A DNA stretch of 64,000 nucleotides from Adiantum capillus-veneris (GCA_014529385.2 CM043960.1:76469910-76533909), one strand, 5' to 3'; counted from the first letter of the stretch, positions 19,598-31,640 are shown. The notes: generated by a model from the sequence alone, not told the origin. Numbers and translations are program-made.

Positions 19598-21807
19598 ATG
19601 ACACATCCAAGCCCCTATTTTAATGAGATCATACCAGCTAGCATTAGCATGTCACATCTGACGTCTGCCATGCCTAGGGCCACACATATGAACTTTGGGC
19701 CACCACATGGCACAACATCGTACCCAACTTGGAACTTAAGGGATGCGTATACGCCAAATCCAATGCCAACCCCCATTCCACATGTAGTCCGGAGAGCACC
19801 TGTCCCCACTATACCTGCTCACTTAGGTGACTTGGCAACATTTTCTCAATCTATCGTTGAAAATATGCATAATACACCTGATAGAGAGCCTAGAAGTAAG
19901 GCAGTACAAATAGCCAAGCTTACACAAAAATTTGGTGGCGACGGGGATGTGAGGAAGCATATCAAAGTATTTGAACAAATATACAATTCCCTAGGAGAAC
20001 ACAATGACCTGCATAAGAGTAATTCTTTAAGCCTGACCTTGAGTGGAAAGGCTGGGGATTGGTATAGAACCCTAAGGGTGGAAGATAAAACAATTTACCC
20101 TACTCTTAGGAGATTGTTCTTGAAAGAGTACATACAAGAGGTAGTGATTTGGGGTGTGGCATCTCAGCTCCAGAAAGCCCAACGAGAGGAAGGAGAGTCT
20201 GTGAGAGACTTTATTAGACGCTTGAAGCATTTGAATTCTTGTTGTAATTCAAATGAGTGCTTCAATAATATTGATAGATTCATTATGAGACTACGACATG
20301 AGGATATCTACAATGGCCTAGTCATTAGAGGAATCACCACTTGGGAAGCAGTCACCACCAATGCAATCCAATTAGAGGACAATTTAATGATTCAAGGAGA
20401 AAGAGTGTCTGTTGAGCCTAAATCTACTAGCTCGCAAGCATCGAGGCATGATCCAATGACCATAAAGCCTATTACTAAAGAGCCAAAGATATCTGAGATG
20501 ACTTTAGCAGATCTCACTAAGGCCCGGTTCAAGAAAGTCTTAGAGATAATCGTGCTCCGCAAAACAATCATATGTATCCAAGAAGGGAACAACGATGGTG
20601 CTCCGTTTACTATTATCCGCATAGTACCAGTGAATGTACTACTTTTAGAGTAAAATTTAATGGGAATTGCAATGCATGTGGGAGGTATGGTCATCAAGCC
20701 AAGGATTGCATAGTATTTAAATGCGTGATGGCCAATAGACCAACCTTAGCATGGACGGATACACCTCGAGTGCCTGCATTGATGCCGGCCCCACCTCTTG
20801 AACAACCATCACAACACGTGGTCCCTAGGGCCCAAAATGTTGTTCAAACAACACCCTTACCACCTTCAGTGCTAGGACCACAACCATCACATCCAAAAAT
20901 CACTTTTGTGAATTAAGTGGGTTGTGAGCCATCTATTTCTTGTGTGGATTACGAGGACGAGTTAGACTAATATTGCCTATGGGATTGATGCACTTGAAGA
21001 AAGTCCACAATACTACATGGAGGACTATTGGGGACAAGTCAAACATGTCTATCAAGTAGTTGCTCTAGCAGCAAAAGGCCAAAATATCAATTTCACTGCC
21101 AAGAGACCACCTCTTCAATGCTACAAGTGTGCGGGTCCACATCGTGTAGTCGAGTGTCCTATTAGATTACAAAAGAATGCCACACTGGTGCAAACCAATC
21201 AAGAGAGAACATCTACAATGTTGATACTCATGTGTAATCGATGTGGCATAGATCATTTGATTCCCAATGTCCGAATAATCCAAATGTGCCAAAGATCACG
21301 CCGTTGAACTTAATTGAAGTTACTGAAGAGCCATCACAAAGTATGCATGTGGTACCAGTAAATGTACTCACACGATCGATGCTCCAAAACCAAAATTATA
21401 TTCTTGAAGAAAGAGACACAACATCAATTGCCCAATCTCAAAAGAAGAAGAAAACATGAAGGAAGAGATCGCAAAAAGCAGCGAAGTCATACCCCATTTC
21501 AAAGACCAACATAGGGAATGGTGACAACCCCGTATATATGAACGATGGTAAAGAGTATTTTGATTCAGGTGAAACCAAGGAGACTAAAACGATCATTAGA
21601 AAAGAAATAAACAAGGAAGATTGTCATGAGCAACGATGGTCAGGACCCAAGAAAAAGATAGGAACCTACCCAAACCCTACAGAGGAGATCGAGCGAGTCA
21701 AGCAATTAATGAGTTTGGTAAAACAGACCCAAGTCGATCTAGAGCCAGCACCTAGGCTAATCCAAATAACAGACACGGTGACCTTCCGTGAAGATGGAAT
21801 GACATGA
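19598..21807 (+). pseudogene. Broken gag gene of the gypsy relic
   Basis: The first 351-codon frame contains a recognisable Retrotrans_gag region (AGDWYRTLRVEDKTIYP; GESVRDFIRRLKHLNS). A frameshift near 20525 moves the Cys/His cluster region into the next frame (CNACGRYGHQAKDC, about 20667-20710). Further breaks follow: CYKCAGPHRVVEC near 21120, a partial third knuckle near 21235, then the basic linker (KKKIGTYPNPTEEIERVKQL near 21650). It stops where the protease should begin. Compared with the 1473-codon ORF it lacks the whole C-terminal half. It is closer in wording to the right-hand element (for example the PPHGTTSYPTWNLRDA region against PPSGTPPYEIWDPRAA), but I have not computed identity. 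Confidence 0.88.
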
Positions 21808-22489
21808 GCATCCTTCGAGCTTTGGGTCACTCGCTTCAGGGCCATCTTAATAACAAGGTAGACAAAAGGGAAAGAGAGAAAGAGAACTCAAGAATCCTAA
21901 GGGCAACACGACGATGGTAGAGAGGAAGTTGGAGATGGAGATAGGTTGAGGGAGAGAGGGTAACTCCGACGCTATGGCAATAGAGCTTCTGCTTCTGAGA
22001 GTGTGTGTCCTGAAAGTGAGGGAAGAGGGCCTTTGTATAGGCTCTCAAGAGCCAAAAGCATAAACTAAGAATAGAGGGAAGCAAAGAGAGATAAGTTTGC
22101 ACACGTTCGCGGATTTTTTTTTTGAGGACACGGATATTGATGCAAGATTTCAATTCTCTAAGTTTAGAAGAATCTTGGATTCCAAGAATAGAGCTCGAAA
22201 TTAAACTTCTCCTCTCTCTTTTCTAAAAAGACTTTTTCTTTCCTAAAAGTACTCCTCCTACTCCTTCTCTTCTAAAATTACTCCTCCTTTCCTAAAATTA
22301 CTCTCTCTTTCTTAAAATTGCTCCTTCTTTCTTAAGGGTCAACTCTTATCTTTAGATACAATCTTGAAGCTTAGGTTTCCCCTATCAACCTATTGTTTTC
22401 AAAGTGAATAAGGGTCATAATTAATTGTTCCAGAGTCCGATTTTCAATCCGATCGTTCCATAGAATGCTCTTTGACTTAATAAAATGTG
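21808..22489 (+). other. Strand-skewed segment replacing protease/pol in the relic
   Basis: No gene. 21860-22090 is purine-rich (gggaaagagagaaagagaac and similar). 22200-22335 is pyrimidine-rich, with about four loose tandem units of the type ctaaaattactcctccttt. It lies exactly where protease, RT and integrase would be. Confidence 0.6.
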
Positions 22490-23578
22490 AACCTTAAATA
22501 TTTACAAAGTAAATGAAATACTTTTATTGAAAAATGTTGGGTACATTACATTGTCCATTAGCATTGCCTCTTGTTTTTGTTTAACATCAATGTTTGTCTG
22601 CTTTAACTGTGATTGGTAGCCCAATATTCAACACATTTGCTTAGTATTAAACATTATAATCAATATAAATTTTTGTCATAGATCCTTGTCTAGGTTTAAG
22701 AATCAAGCAGTCTGACTAAGCCAGTTTGACTCAGATAAACATTAGAGATCTTCTCTTAATACCATGGGAAATGCCTTCCTAATTGTCAATGGTTACTTTA
22801 GGTTCGTGATCCGATTTAGGCAGCATTGTGTGCAATGTACTAGTGCTTTCTAGTGGGCTTAATCCCTCGTGACGTGTAGTTTAACTATTATAAAGGGAGT
22901 TTACTATTGTGATGAGCATGGGGAGGGTAAAAGTGTCAATATGAACCCCCAAAGTTACAAAATTAAAAGGTAATGAAAAACAAAAAAACAAGCAAAAGTG
23001 CCAAGAATGTAAAATTTTAATTTGGTACTTCACTCACATATATTGCCTATGGTACTAGAGCCCTAGAGGTTCGCAGTGTGGGCACTTTTTCTTGGAAAGC
23101 AAAAAGCCCAAGGCATACAAAATAAGCACACACATCAAAAATTGAATAAGTGGGAAAAACTTTGGGAGATCAAACAAAGGGAATAATTCAGGCGATGATT
23201 TCATAAGCAATTCTTTTTATCGTAGCTAACTAGACGGACTTTTAGGTCTAGCCTCTAATCAGCGCTCAAACATGAAATACTTTGCTTTCGCGATTAAGAA
23301 CCTTAATTTACCAGAGAGAATTGAGAATCTTGTCCATGGTATTAATAGTTGACATCTTGTGCCTCTCGACCGTTAAATGTTTAATATTCTGTTACCAATT
23401 AATCTGTGTGTCTATTCACTGCATATGCTTTTTAAATGTACATGAGAATGCAATTACTGTGTCAATTTTGGTTGATTTTACAGAGTTTGAAGAAGGATAA
23501 GGACATTCTACCTCAGATGCTCTTCCACCTCGATGAACGGGCTTCATCTCAATAGCTTCCGAGGACGGAATCTACATC
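22490..23578 (+). other. 3' noncoding region of the gypsy relic
   Basis: Reverse-complement homologue of 2484-3560. For example the block cttctcttaataccatggg and the phrase ccgatttaggcagcattgt are shared. It ends at the polypurine tract. Confidence 0.8.
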
Positions 23579-23591
23579 AAGAAGGGGGGCA
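23579..23591 (+). other. Polypurine tract of the gypsy relic
   Basis: aagaaggggggca directly before the LTR start tgttaaccctcac. It is the plus-strand counterpart of 2471-2483. Confidence 0.85.
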
Positions 23592-23998
23592 TGTTAACCC
23601 TCACAGACACCTTATCACCTTCGACAGACGCCTTATCATTTATTTAATCATTTATTTGAGTCATGGACCGGGCTTGTCGGTCCAATAGGTGTGTAGGTGA
23701 TCACCAATGAGAGGCACACCACTTATTTTATTTTACAATATTTTTGCAATGACCGGTCACTATGGGCGTCCATGTGTGAATGGGTCAGATTGTCGGTCCA
23801 ATAGGTGTGTAGGTGATCACCAATGAGAGGCACACCACTTATTTTATTTTACAATATTTTTGCAATGACCGGTCACTATGGGCGTCCATGTGTGAATGGA
23901 TCCTCATTCTTTGACGTGCAAGCTAAGAAGTGCTCTTGGTCTACCTATGTCTTCTCCTCCTTTGTGTGCTCACGTGTGCGTGTGTGTGTGTGTGTGTT

Positions 23999-24049
<51 letters not shown>

Positions 24050-24126
24050 TCGATCATTGCAGTGGCATCGGTGGCGGGGCAAGGCAGTTGAGTGCGATGT
24101 CAAGAAGCTTATGGTCTTGCCATGAA
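23592..24126 (+). repeat. 3' LTR of the gypsy relic, with an internal duplication
   Basis: Begins TGTTAACCCTCAC, the inverted end of LTRs A-D, and keeps the tcggtccaatagg and gggcgtccatgtgtgaatgg phrases. A 116-bp segment is tandemly duplicated (23675-23790 and from 23791). A TG and a GA microsatellite lie at about 23980-24047, where the other LTRs have CT/CA. The right end is uncertain because homology fades near 24126-24180. Confidence 0.78.
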
Positions 24127-24130
24127 AGCA

Positions 24131-26180
24131 CCAGGCTTTTGGCTGTGAGAGTTTGTGAGAGAACTCCAAAAACTTTATGAAGGAGTTATATCATAGATGC
24201 CATGAAGTCTAGGGTTTAGAAGGAAGTGTAGTCAAAGAAGCCCCACTCTTTCTCTCTTGCACTCACACACACAAAGAAAAAACACAAAAGAGAATATCAA
24301 AACAACACAAAGATGAAAACATGAAGGATATGGTCGTATCGTATCATCGGTAATATGAAAGGGTTAATAGATGAGTTAATGGCGTACAATCTTTGTCAAC
24401 CAAACAGGCTAAAAAATGTTCTTTGGAATTGTAATTTTGTGCTTAACATAATATTTTTTTTTTTCTAGTGATTGGGATTAATTGTGTATACAAATTCTCT
24501 TAGTTCATAGCAACTTATGTCAAAAGAAAAGTTATAGTCTATAAGGGGTAGTATGATGGGATCCGGTGAAAGAAGTATTTTATTGAGCCTTTCTAGGCCA
24601 AAGAGAAACACTATACGTTGTTGAAACTGTATTTTACGGCTAATCCATACGTTAGTTGTAAAAGATCGCACAGAGTGAAAGCGGTAGAAATTCACATCAT
24701 GTGGATTATTCATCTAGGATAAATTTAGTATGTGAAAAATGTAGATATGAGAGAAGTGAAGGAAAGAGAATTTCCCTTCCCATCCTTATTCTTGCACGTA
24801 GGCAATAAGGATATTGCGGGGAGAGATATACCTGTAGCAAGGAGAACCTAGAATTTGTAGAGAAAATGCCTTTCTAAGGTGAGAGAAATAGATATGGTTA
24901 GGGAGATGAAATTAGAGATATATATTGGATTAGAGATGAAAAAGAAAACAACAAGAAACCAACAAAATTTCAAAGTAAAACACATCTTACTTGACAAATT
25001 CTTCGGGAGTTATTCCCATAATGATGGAGAGAGAAGAAGAGGGAAGATTTCAGCTTTGATTGATGCACCAAGTTCAAGACCTTATTTGATTAGAGTTGAT
25101 CTTCCAAGGATAGCTTACAAAATTGGCTAGTCTTCCTCTAGGAGCAAGTGTAGGCTTAGGCTTATATTTATGGCTAAGTACAAATAGGCATCAATCCTCT
25201 CACTCCCTTATGAATGATTTTCAAGTAAGAAGAGGTCCCCTTTATAGGTGAAGGGAACCCCCAAGGGTTACACAAGAAAGAGAAGAGCCAGTGTGAACAG
25301 GAAGTGGTAAATTTTGAAATGAGTTGTCTCTGCATGATGTGGGCAACCATTTTAATCATATCTCCTCAACCCTGGCTCCAAATAAAAAAGTAAAAAATAG
25401 GAGCAAAAAATTTGCTCATAAGCTACGACCTCCATTTTATATATTTTTTTCAATTCGGATTAGAACCTTGTGCAAAAAAATCATCAAAATAGAGTACATT
25501 TATGGTAGCAAAAGTCTTCTTGTGGTCCCCTTAGCCTAAACTTTCCTTTGATTCCAATGGACACCTCATGCAATATGAAAACATGACATTGCTCCTTGAC
25601 AACGTTTTGTAATCATCCTTGCAATAATTCATTGAAATGAGTGCATCTTTGAAAATCATGCAAGCTAGTGTCCCACTAGGATATGATTTCTTCTTAGTAG
25701 CTATTAAAAAGAAATATAAGAAAAATACATAGAATATATATACATTGGAAGTTACCCTAAATAAAGGATCTAGCTAGGGTGTGAGATGATAATGAGATAG
25801 TAGAAAGAAAAAACCAATGTTTTTTGTCCCAACTTAAAGAAGCGGAGCTATTGACGTTTTTCCCATAGTACTTTTTGACGATAAAGTAAGAATATGTTAC
25901 CGTTGAGATAAATAATAGGATGAGATAGAAAGTTTATTATTATACTTAGATATGCATATGTACATTATAGTAAATATAATTATGTATCTAAAAAGTTGCA
26001 AGATAGATCTTGTAGCCTTTGTTCTCACTATGTGCGTGCCACAGCACGACAGCGGTGACGGTGGTGGCTCCTTCTTCTTCTTGGCAGAAGATCCTTCATG
26101 AAGGAAGCGTTGAGCAGTTGACTGACACACCATTGCCCCTTTGAGCTTGCTAGGACTATCTAGTTGTATGCTTGAATCCA
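24131..26180. other. Anonymous spacer
   Basis: No protein family, RNA gene or transposon end recognised on either strand. Short frames at 24879-25130 (+) and 25897-26181 (-) have no motif. The sequence is moderately AT-rich. I see nothing that supports a gene. Confidence 0.4.
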
Positions 26181-27436
26181 TTTATGGCTCGCACATGGTG
26201 TTTTGGAAAGTTTCCAATCTCTGATACGTGCGGCAAAGCACACACATTTTATCAAGTTTTTACAAAATTAATGCAAAAATTATCAAAAATAAATTAAAAA
26301 AACATTAAAAAATACCCAATTTTTTCACAAATTTTCCTCACATAGGTGAATTGTGCAGCCAGATCAAATTATAATTGGCACATTGATTCAATTGCCAATT
26401 GATTTTGTAAATAAAATTTTAAAATAGGCAATTAAATTGATAAAATTAAGTCAAAAATTGATGCCATTGGAGTGTGTAAACCCTTGTTTTTAGCTCAAAA
26501 ATGCAGCAATTAATCATTACACGCATCAAATTTTCAACCAAACATCGGATTGATCATGCACATTAATCACTTTTTATGCACACACGCATTAACAATTGGT
26601 AATTTTTACCAACTTTTAGGTGTGCACATAAAAGCATTAATCATGTCCAGATTGCAAATTTATCACACAAATGTCTAATTGGAAATGACCATGTCACAGA
26701 TCAATCATCACATTTTCAAAATCCTTAAGCATACATTGATTTTTTGGGCACAGACAAGGGCAAATCAGTGCACACACACACACACCCCTAAATTAGGCAT
26801 ACAAACACTCAATTAGAGTGCACACATACTTAATCTTAGTTTACACAATTGCAATTGACCATTCAAGCATGTATTAGGCAAATCAACAATGCACATTACC
26901 ACATAAAACCATCAATCCATGCACATTAGATTCTAAGGAAAATTTGGCCTTACGAAGGCATGCAAACGTGCAATTCAAAAGTCGAAAATCACAAAATTAA
27001 CAATGGCTATGCATAGCGCACATGACTTGAATCTTATGGAACCATCCAATTTCCCATTTCTCGATGTGTAGGCCGATTCTATCGATGCTCCAAAGCCTAA
27101 TCTTGCATGCCAAAACCAAGCATTGGTTATGTGATTAGCACAAATCGACATTGTCAGAATGCAAACCAAGCCTCTAATTATGCAAATGTCGAAGCATAAG
27201 CACAAAATATTAGTCCAATTACTAAAATTTAGTATGTAAGCTAGCAAAAATTAGTGAAATTAACAAAGATTAGTGAGAAATTAGAGTGTGTAGGCACATA
27301 ATTTGGTATCAAATTAGGGAAAATTGGACGCAATGCCATATGCGCACATCCAAAATCCACAAAGCAACAAACACACAAAGGAAATTAGTGAGGAAACCTA
27401 TTTGTTTATGCCATAATCACACTAGCATAGGCCATT
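26181..27436 (-). other. Probable leader of a decayed gypsy-like element
   Basis: AT-rich, no coding potential, with repeated short words of the caattg, cacacatt and gcacattaa type. It lies immediately internal (minus-strand sense) to a decayed tRNA-Asp-like primer-binding site. No gag or pol follows to the left, so this may be a LARD-like or truncated element. Confidence 0.45.
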
Positions 27437-27456
27437 GATCCCCGAAAATGACACCA
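27437..27456 (-). other. Decayed primer-binding site, tRNA-Asp-like
   Basis: Plus strand gatccccgaaaatgacacca, followed after two bases by tgttgggggtacc, an LTR-like start. Compared with a gypsy PBS of the ...gttttcgggga type, its differences are C-to-T/G-to-A transitions, as expected from decay at methylated cytosines. No partner LTR was found. Confidence 0.5.
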
Positions 27457-27458
27457 AA

Positions 27459-27960
27459 TGTTGGGGGTACCATCGTAGCATAGCTCCAATGACCAAAACA
27501 TAAATGTCATTCGGAGTGATCAGCTACCTGAGTAGGGCATGGAAACACTCACACAATTAGTGAGCTAATCATAGAAACATGAACAATGACTCTATGAGGT
27601 GAGCTTATCAACCTATGGAAGAGCTAAGCCACAAAGATTGGCAATCTCCCCATCCACTTCTCTTCACCTCAAATCAACCCAATCACACATACCAACGATT
27701 TCAAGGATTCACACATCACTAATTCTTTCAGTGCACACACATAGATCTATTGAGCATCCACACTTCAATCAAACCTACATACACACACTTAGAATATAGG
27801 GCAATCACACAAGGTTAGAGAAGGATCAACCACTAATTAGTTAAGATCAAGCTAATCAAGCATCATAAGCAATCATAAGAGAGAATTAAAGAGGCATAGT
27901 GAAGGAGAATTAAGCATTAATTAGCCTAAGTAAAAAAGATTGCAAAGCTTCCAAAAATTA
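27459..27960 (-). repeat. Possible LTR next to the decayed primer-binding site
   Basis: Starts TGTTGGGGGTACC directly beside the putative PBS. No gene is visible. Its right end is not defined because I could not find a second copy in the window; the end given is a guess. Confidence 0.3.
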
Positions 27961-28103
27961 TAATTTTTTTAATGAAGTTCCTTTTCTAGTTTTCCTTGTG
28001 TCACACATACTTTTGAGTAAGCAATTATGTCTGCTTTACAAGATACATTATACAACCAAGTTTGGACAAGTGTTCTTAGATCAAAGTTCCACACGACAAA
28101 GAT

Positions 28104-28450
28104 TAGTTTCCTATATTTTGATTCAATGCCATATGGGTGAAAGCATGTTAACGTGTCACGCTTTTGTGATAGTTAGCATTTTTAAGTTAGCACACCTTAA
28201 AAAAGTTGGGCGTCCGGTAAAATTTTTACAAATAATATCAAAATTTGTCAGAGGTTGTACATCTGGATTCCTTGTTTCAAGAGCTTTCTATTGATATATC
28301 ATACGTCATAGACCTTGGAGATTTAGCCCATGTTATTGTACTAGCTAGCATATGTCAAAATTGTGCTAGTTAGCATTGACGGAGACATGAAAAAGTGTTA
28401 CACGTTAACATGCTTTCACCCATATGCGCATTGACATTATGATATGACAC
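28104..28450. repeat. Foldback (inverted-repeat) element candidate
   Basis: The left arm at about 28124-28175 (catatgggtgaaagcatg, ttaacgtgt) reappears reverse-complemented at about 28385-28440 (acacgttaa, catgctttcacccatatg). The core is about 30 bases nearly perfect with weaker extension on both sides, around a loop of about 200 bases. This resembles a MITE or foldback element, but no clean target duplication was identified. Confidence 0.6.
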
Positions 28451-28770
28451 TTCATTAAATACAATGAAACCTAATGTGGGTGCATGCGCATTTGTACTAG
28501 CTCTCAAAATTATCCCCCCATTTGTAGTGTAAACCCACTTTACTAAGAACCTCCTCACATGGCTCTTGGCGCTTTCCATGAGATGCCACCTACACTATTT
28601 GCACCTACTCACATGCAAAGCTCTAGGCTATAAATTGAGCTCTTTTGTATGGTTTTTCCCTAGTTCAAAAATCAAGGTTTTCTTTCATCATTCTATTGTG
28701 AAATTGTTCATGATTACATTTTCTATTATGAATGGGTATTTTCATGATCCTCCATAGCACAAAAGACGAA

Positions 28771-28775
28771 GCTTT
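28771..28775. repeat. Left target-site duplication gcttt
   Basis: gcttt directly precedes the LTR start tgtaaagtgtgag. The same pentamer follows the right LTR at 31976-31980. Confidence 0.85.
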
Positions 28776-29091
28776 TGTAAAGTGTGAGCTTTGTCCTAAG
28801 GTGTGAGTCAAGGAGAGGAGAGTGAATTTATCCCACATACTGTGGAAAGGCTGTAGAGCTACTTAAAGCTCATTTCTTGAATCAATAAACAACAACTCAT
28901 TTTGCACTACATGCTTGTCTATGGTGAGCTTGTGCTAAGCTAAGTCAATACTCAAGATTGTGTTTATGAGTCCAAGCTAATCTATCTTGGAACCTAATTC
29001 ACTTTAGTGATAAGCTTGCTTACACACACTCATACACTTGCACCATGTTTCTCTTTCATCCACCATAGCTAGCACGATCCAAATCCGAACA
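28776..29091 (+). repeat. 5' LTR of the gag-only copia element
   Basis: Begins TGTAAAGTGTGAGC and ends CCGAACA. Contains the phrase gaatcaataaacaacaactc, a possible polyadenylation-region signal. It is collinear with 31658-31975. Confidence 0.88.
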
Positions 29092-29093
29092 TT

Positions 29094-29105
29094 TGGTATC
29101 AGAGC
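29094..29105 (+). other. Primer-binding site, initiator tRNA-Met
   Basis: tggtatcagagc, the standard plant copia primer site complementary to the 3' end of initiator tRNA-Met, two bases after the LTR end. Confidence 0.93.
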
Positions 29106-30477
29106 TATGGTATGCTAGCTAGGCTTGCTATTATGCATTGGCATATTTGTACAATTAGCATTCATTGATCATCATTAGATAGATCCATTAGGTTTTCTCT
29201 TTTATTGCATAATGCATACCTAATTAGTATTCCATTGGCTAGCATGAGCATGTTCTTGAGCTAACGACTCTTGAGCCACTACTCACTGGCTTATTGGAAG
29301 CTTAATTAGCGTCAAAGTTTATTAATTTGCCATTAGGAAATTGCATTTTTCATCCAAAATCTGTTCCTTGTTTTAGTAAAATTGGCATTTGTGATTGGTG
29401 TGTGTGCGTAGCATGTCGCAAGAGCTCTCTACCGACTATATCCTTGCTCAATTCGGGCTCCGTTAGAGCACTTAATCATTTAATCAATTCTTCACTCAAA
29501 GTGCATTCTTAGTCTCTCTAATCCCTGCAGCAATTCATAATTTTATGTGTGTATGTGTGTATGCCTAACTGCATTTAATGCCATGTGCCAAAATAATCTA
29601 AAAGTCAATGGGTAGCCCCAATTTGGTGGGTACCCTTCCCTAAGTAGGAGCTCAAGGCCCCACGCTCAAAGGCTCTGGCGGCGGACCTGAGAAAGGCGGC
29701 CAACCCATTTTGGGCGCCCACTGGGCGGAGCTGAAGACGGCGCCAAACTCGTTTGAAATCCGATTTTCGGATCCGCAAGGGGGAGATCCCACGATCGTGC
29801 GCGCACCTTGGCTTTTTGCCCGCTGCTCGGCGCTCCTGCCCGCACCGCCCGGCCTGCCCCCGCCCTGCCCGGCCTGACCCCACCTTGCCCGGATTACCCG
29901 ACCTTGTTGGGCCTCCCTTCCCACGGCGGTGGCGTCAAGAGCCTTAAAGCCTTCAACCTTTTAAGCTCAACCCCCCACAGGGGCGCATTCCCGCAGGCAG
30001 CCCTGCTTATTGCATCCGAGCCTCCAAGGTCCAAGGCAATCAAACCCCTTATAAGGGTGCTATCCCACAGAGCTTCAACAAAAGACTTCAAAGGAGCCCG
30101 TTCTCACCGACCGCAGAATTGCGACAAGAAGTTTATTGCCAAGCTTCAAGGGCTTCCCCAAGGCAAATAAACCAAAGCTTTCAAATCCTTCCAAAAGGCA
30201 TTCAAAGGCGGACCTCAAGATCTCATCGAGCTTCAAAAAGGATTTCTCCAAGCACAGATTTCAAAAATCTCAAAGAACACTACCTATTGTGAAGAGTGAC
30301 TTCACCTCGAGTGAAGAGGTACTTCACATTGAGAGAATTTTTAATTTAAAGTGACATTAAAATTGAAATCTTGCAACCAAGCACAATTTTGCAAATTAAA
30401 ATTTTTTATCATCAATTGTGCACAGTGTAAAGAGGCAGACACTGGCTAGGAGAGTCTCCTAGGCTAAGACCCCTCTA
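29106..30477 (+). other. Leader of the gag-only copia element with a GC-rich island
   Basis: About 1.4 kb without a supported gene. The part at about 29640-29990 is strikingly GC-rich (phrases such as ggcctgcccccgccctgc) against AT-rich surroundings. Open frames there are short and show no family motif. Captured host sequence is possible but not demonstrated. Confidence 0.6.
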
Positions 30478-31410
30478 TTGGCACAAATGGGGGACAAGGG
30501 AATAGAGAAATTCAATGGGGAGGGATTTCACACTTGGCAAACGAAGTTAAGAGGCTATCTTATGAAAAAATGTTTGTGGTCTGTCATTAGCACTGCCCTC
30601 GAGCAACAAGCCGAACCCGATGGAGTGCACACTAGGACATCTACACTCATAGCAAGTGCACATAATTTGGCCAAAGACGAACAAGCATTGGGAATTATCA
30701 TCACTTCTTTGCATGATAACTATGTGCATTTCATAGATGAATGTAAGCATGCACATGAAGCCTGGCATGTCCTAGAAAGTAATTTTGGAGCTAGAGCCAA
30801 AAGAAGCAAAGGCAGTCTTAAAAGACAACTTTACAAAGTAACCATGATTGAAGGGGAGGATATTGCTAGCCTAGTGAATAGGCTTAAGAGCATTGTCACG
30901 TAGCTCACCTACATCCAAGTTGAAGTACCAGAAGATGACAAAGTGGGCATACTTTTAAGTGCACTTCCACCCTCTTATGACCACTTAGTCACAATTCTTG
31001 AAGAAAAAGAACCAGCACCACCATTTCAAGATGTAATCAACTCAATCCAAGCAGAAGAAAGAAAGCAATGAGGTTCACTCACCCCATTAGGAGGAGTTTT
31101 CATCGCAATATCTTCAAGGGGAAGATATTCACCATCAACATCAACAAACGGAAGAAAGTGTTATGAATGTGGAAGAATGGGACACATAGCGAAAGATTGC
31201 TACACAAACAAACCTTGCAACAAATGTGGTAGGAAAGGACACCCTCCTTCTCGGTGCTACTCAAGTGGAGGCAGTAGCAGTGGAGAAAGCAGCAGCAATA
31301 GAAGCAACAATAAAAGCAACGAAGGCAAGAGACCTGACAGAGGATCAGCTCACATAGTAGAAGACAAAAAGGACGAAGACGAAGGTAGCGTTTGGGAAGA
31401 CCCATTTTGA
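30478..31410 (+). pseudogene. Gag of the short copia element, interrupted by two stops
   Basis: Starts MAQMGDKGIEKFNGEGFHTW, with the copia gag (UBN2/DUF4219-like) pattern of a conserved Trp early and LGIIITSLHDNYVHFI and AHEAWHVLESNF further on. A TAG at 30901-30903 and a TGA at about 31069 interrupt the same reading frame. It continues to two zinc knuckles (CYECGRMGHIAKDC near 31161 and CNKCGRKGHPPSRC near 31207) and a Ser/Asn/Lys-rich tail, ending at 31410. Both stops are single changes in an otherwise open frame. The protein would bind RNA and form particles. No protease domain follows. Confidence 0.88.
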
Positions 31411-31439
31411 ATATGCAGACTCTCTACTTGTAGGGGAGG

Positions 31440-31640
31440 ACTTTTTCCTGTGTGGATACCAGCTTATCATCCTGTGTGGACATCACCATCCTTTGTGGAT
31501 TGTTCTTGTGTGAATTTTACCATCCTGTGTGGATATCACCATCCTTTGTGGACTTTACTTTCCTGTGTGGATATCACCATCCTGTGTGGATTTTATTAGC
31601 TTGTGTTGATCGTGCATCTTCAGTATCTTGTCTTAGTCCA
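31440..31640 (+). repeat. Degenerate short repeats of tcctgtgtggatatcac type
   Basis: About eight imperfect copies of a roughly 17-25-base unit (catcctgtgtgga...) fill the space between gag and the polypurine tract. No coding function is seen. Confidence 0.7.

Larger units (their letters stand above)
19480..24130 (+). mobile_element. Decayed plus-strand gypsy relic of the same family
   Basis: Starts inside the gag N-terminal region with no 5' LTR or leader, then runs through gag, a purine/pyrimidine-skewed insert and the family 3' noncoding region. It ends in a polypurine tract and a 3' LTR starting at 23592. Protease and pol are missing. Many frameshifts and stops show it is old and immobile. 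Confidence 0.88.

Noticed and set aside
24879-25130. 83-codon plus-strand ORF
   Set aside because: No family resemblance, no neighbouring gene structure; frame length is unremarkable in AT-rich DNA.
25897-26181. 94-codon minus-strand ORF
   Set aside because: No domain; C-terminal part is hydrophobic only because of AT-rich codons.
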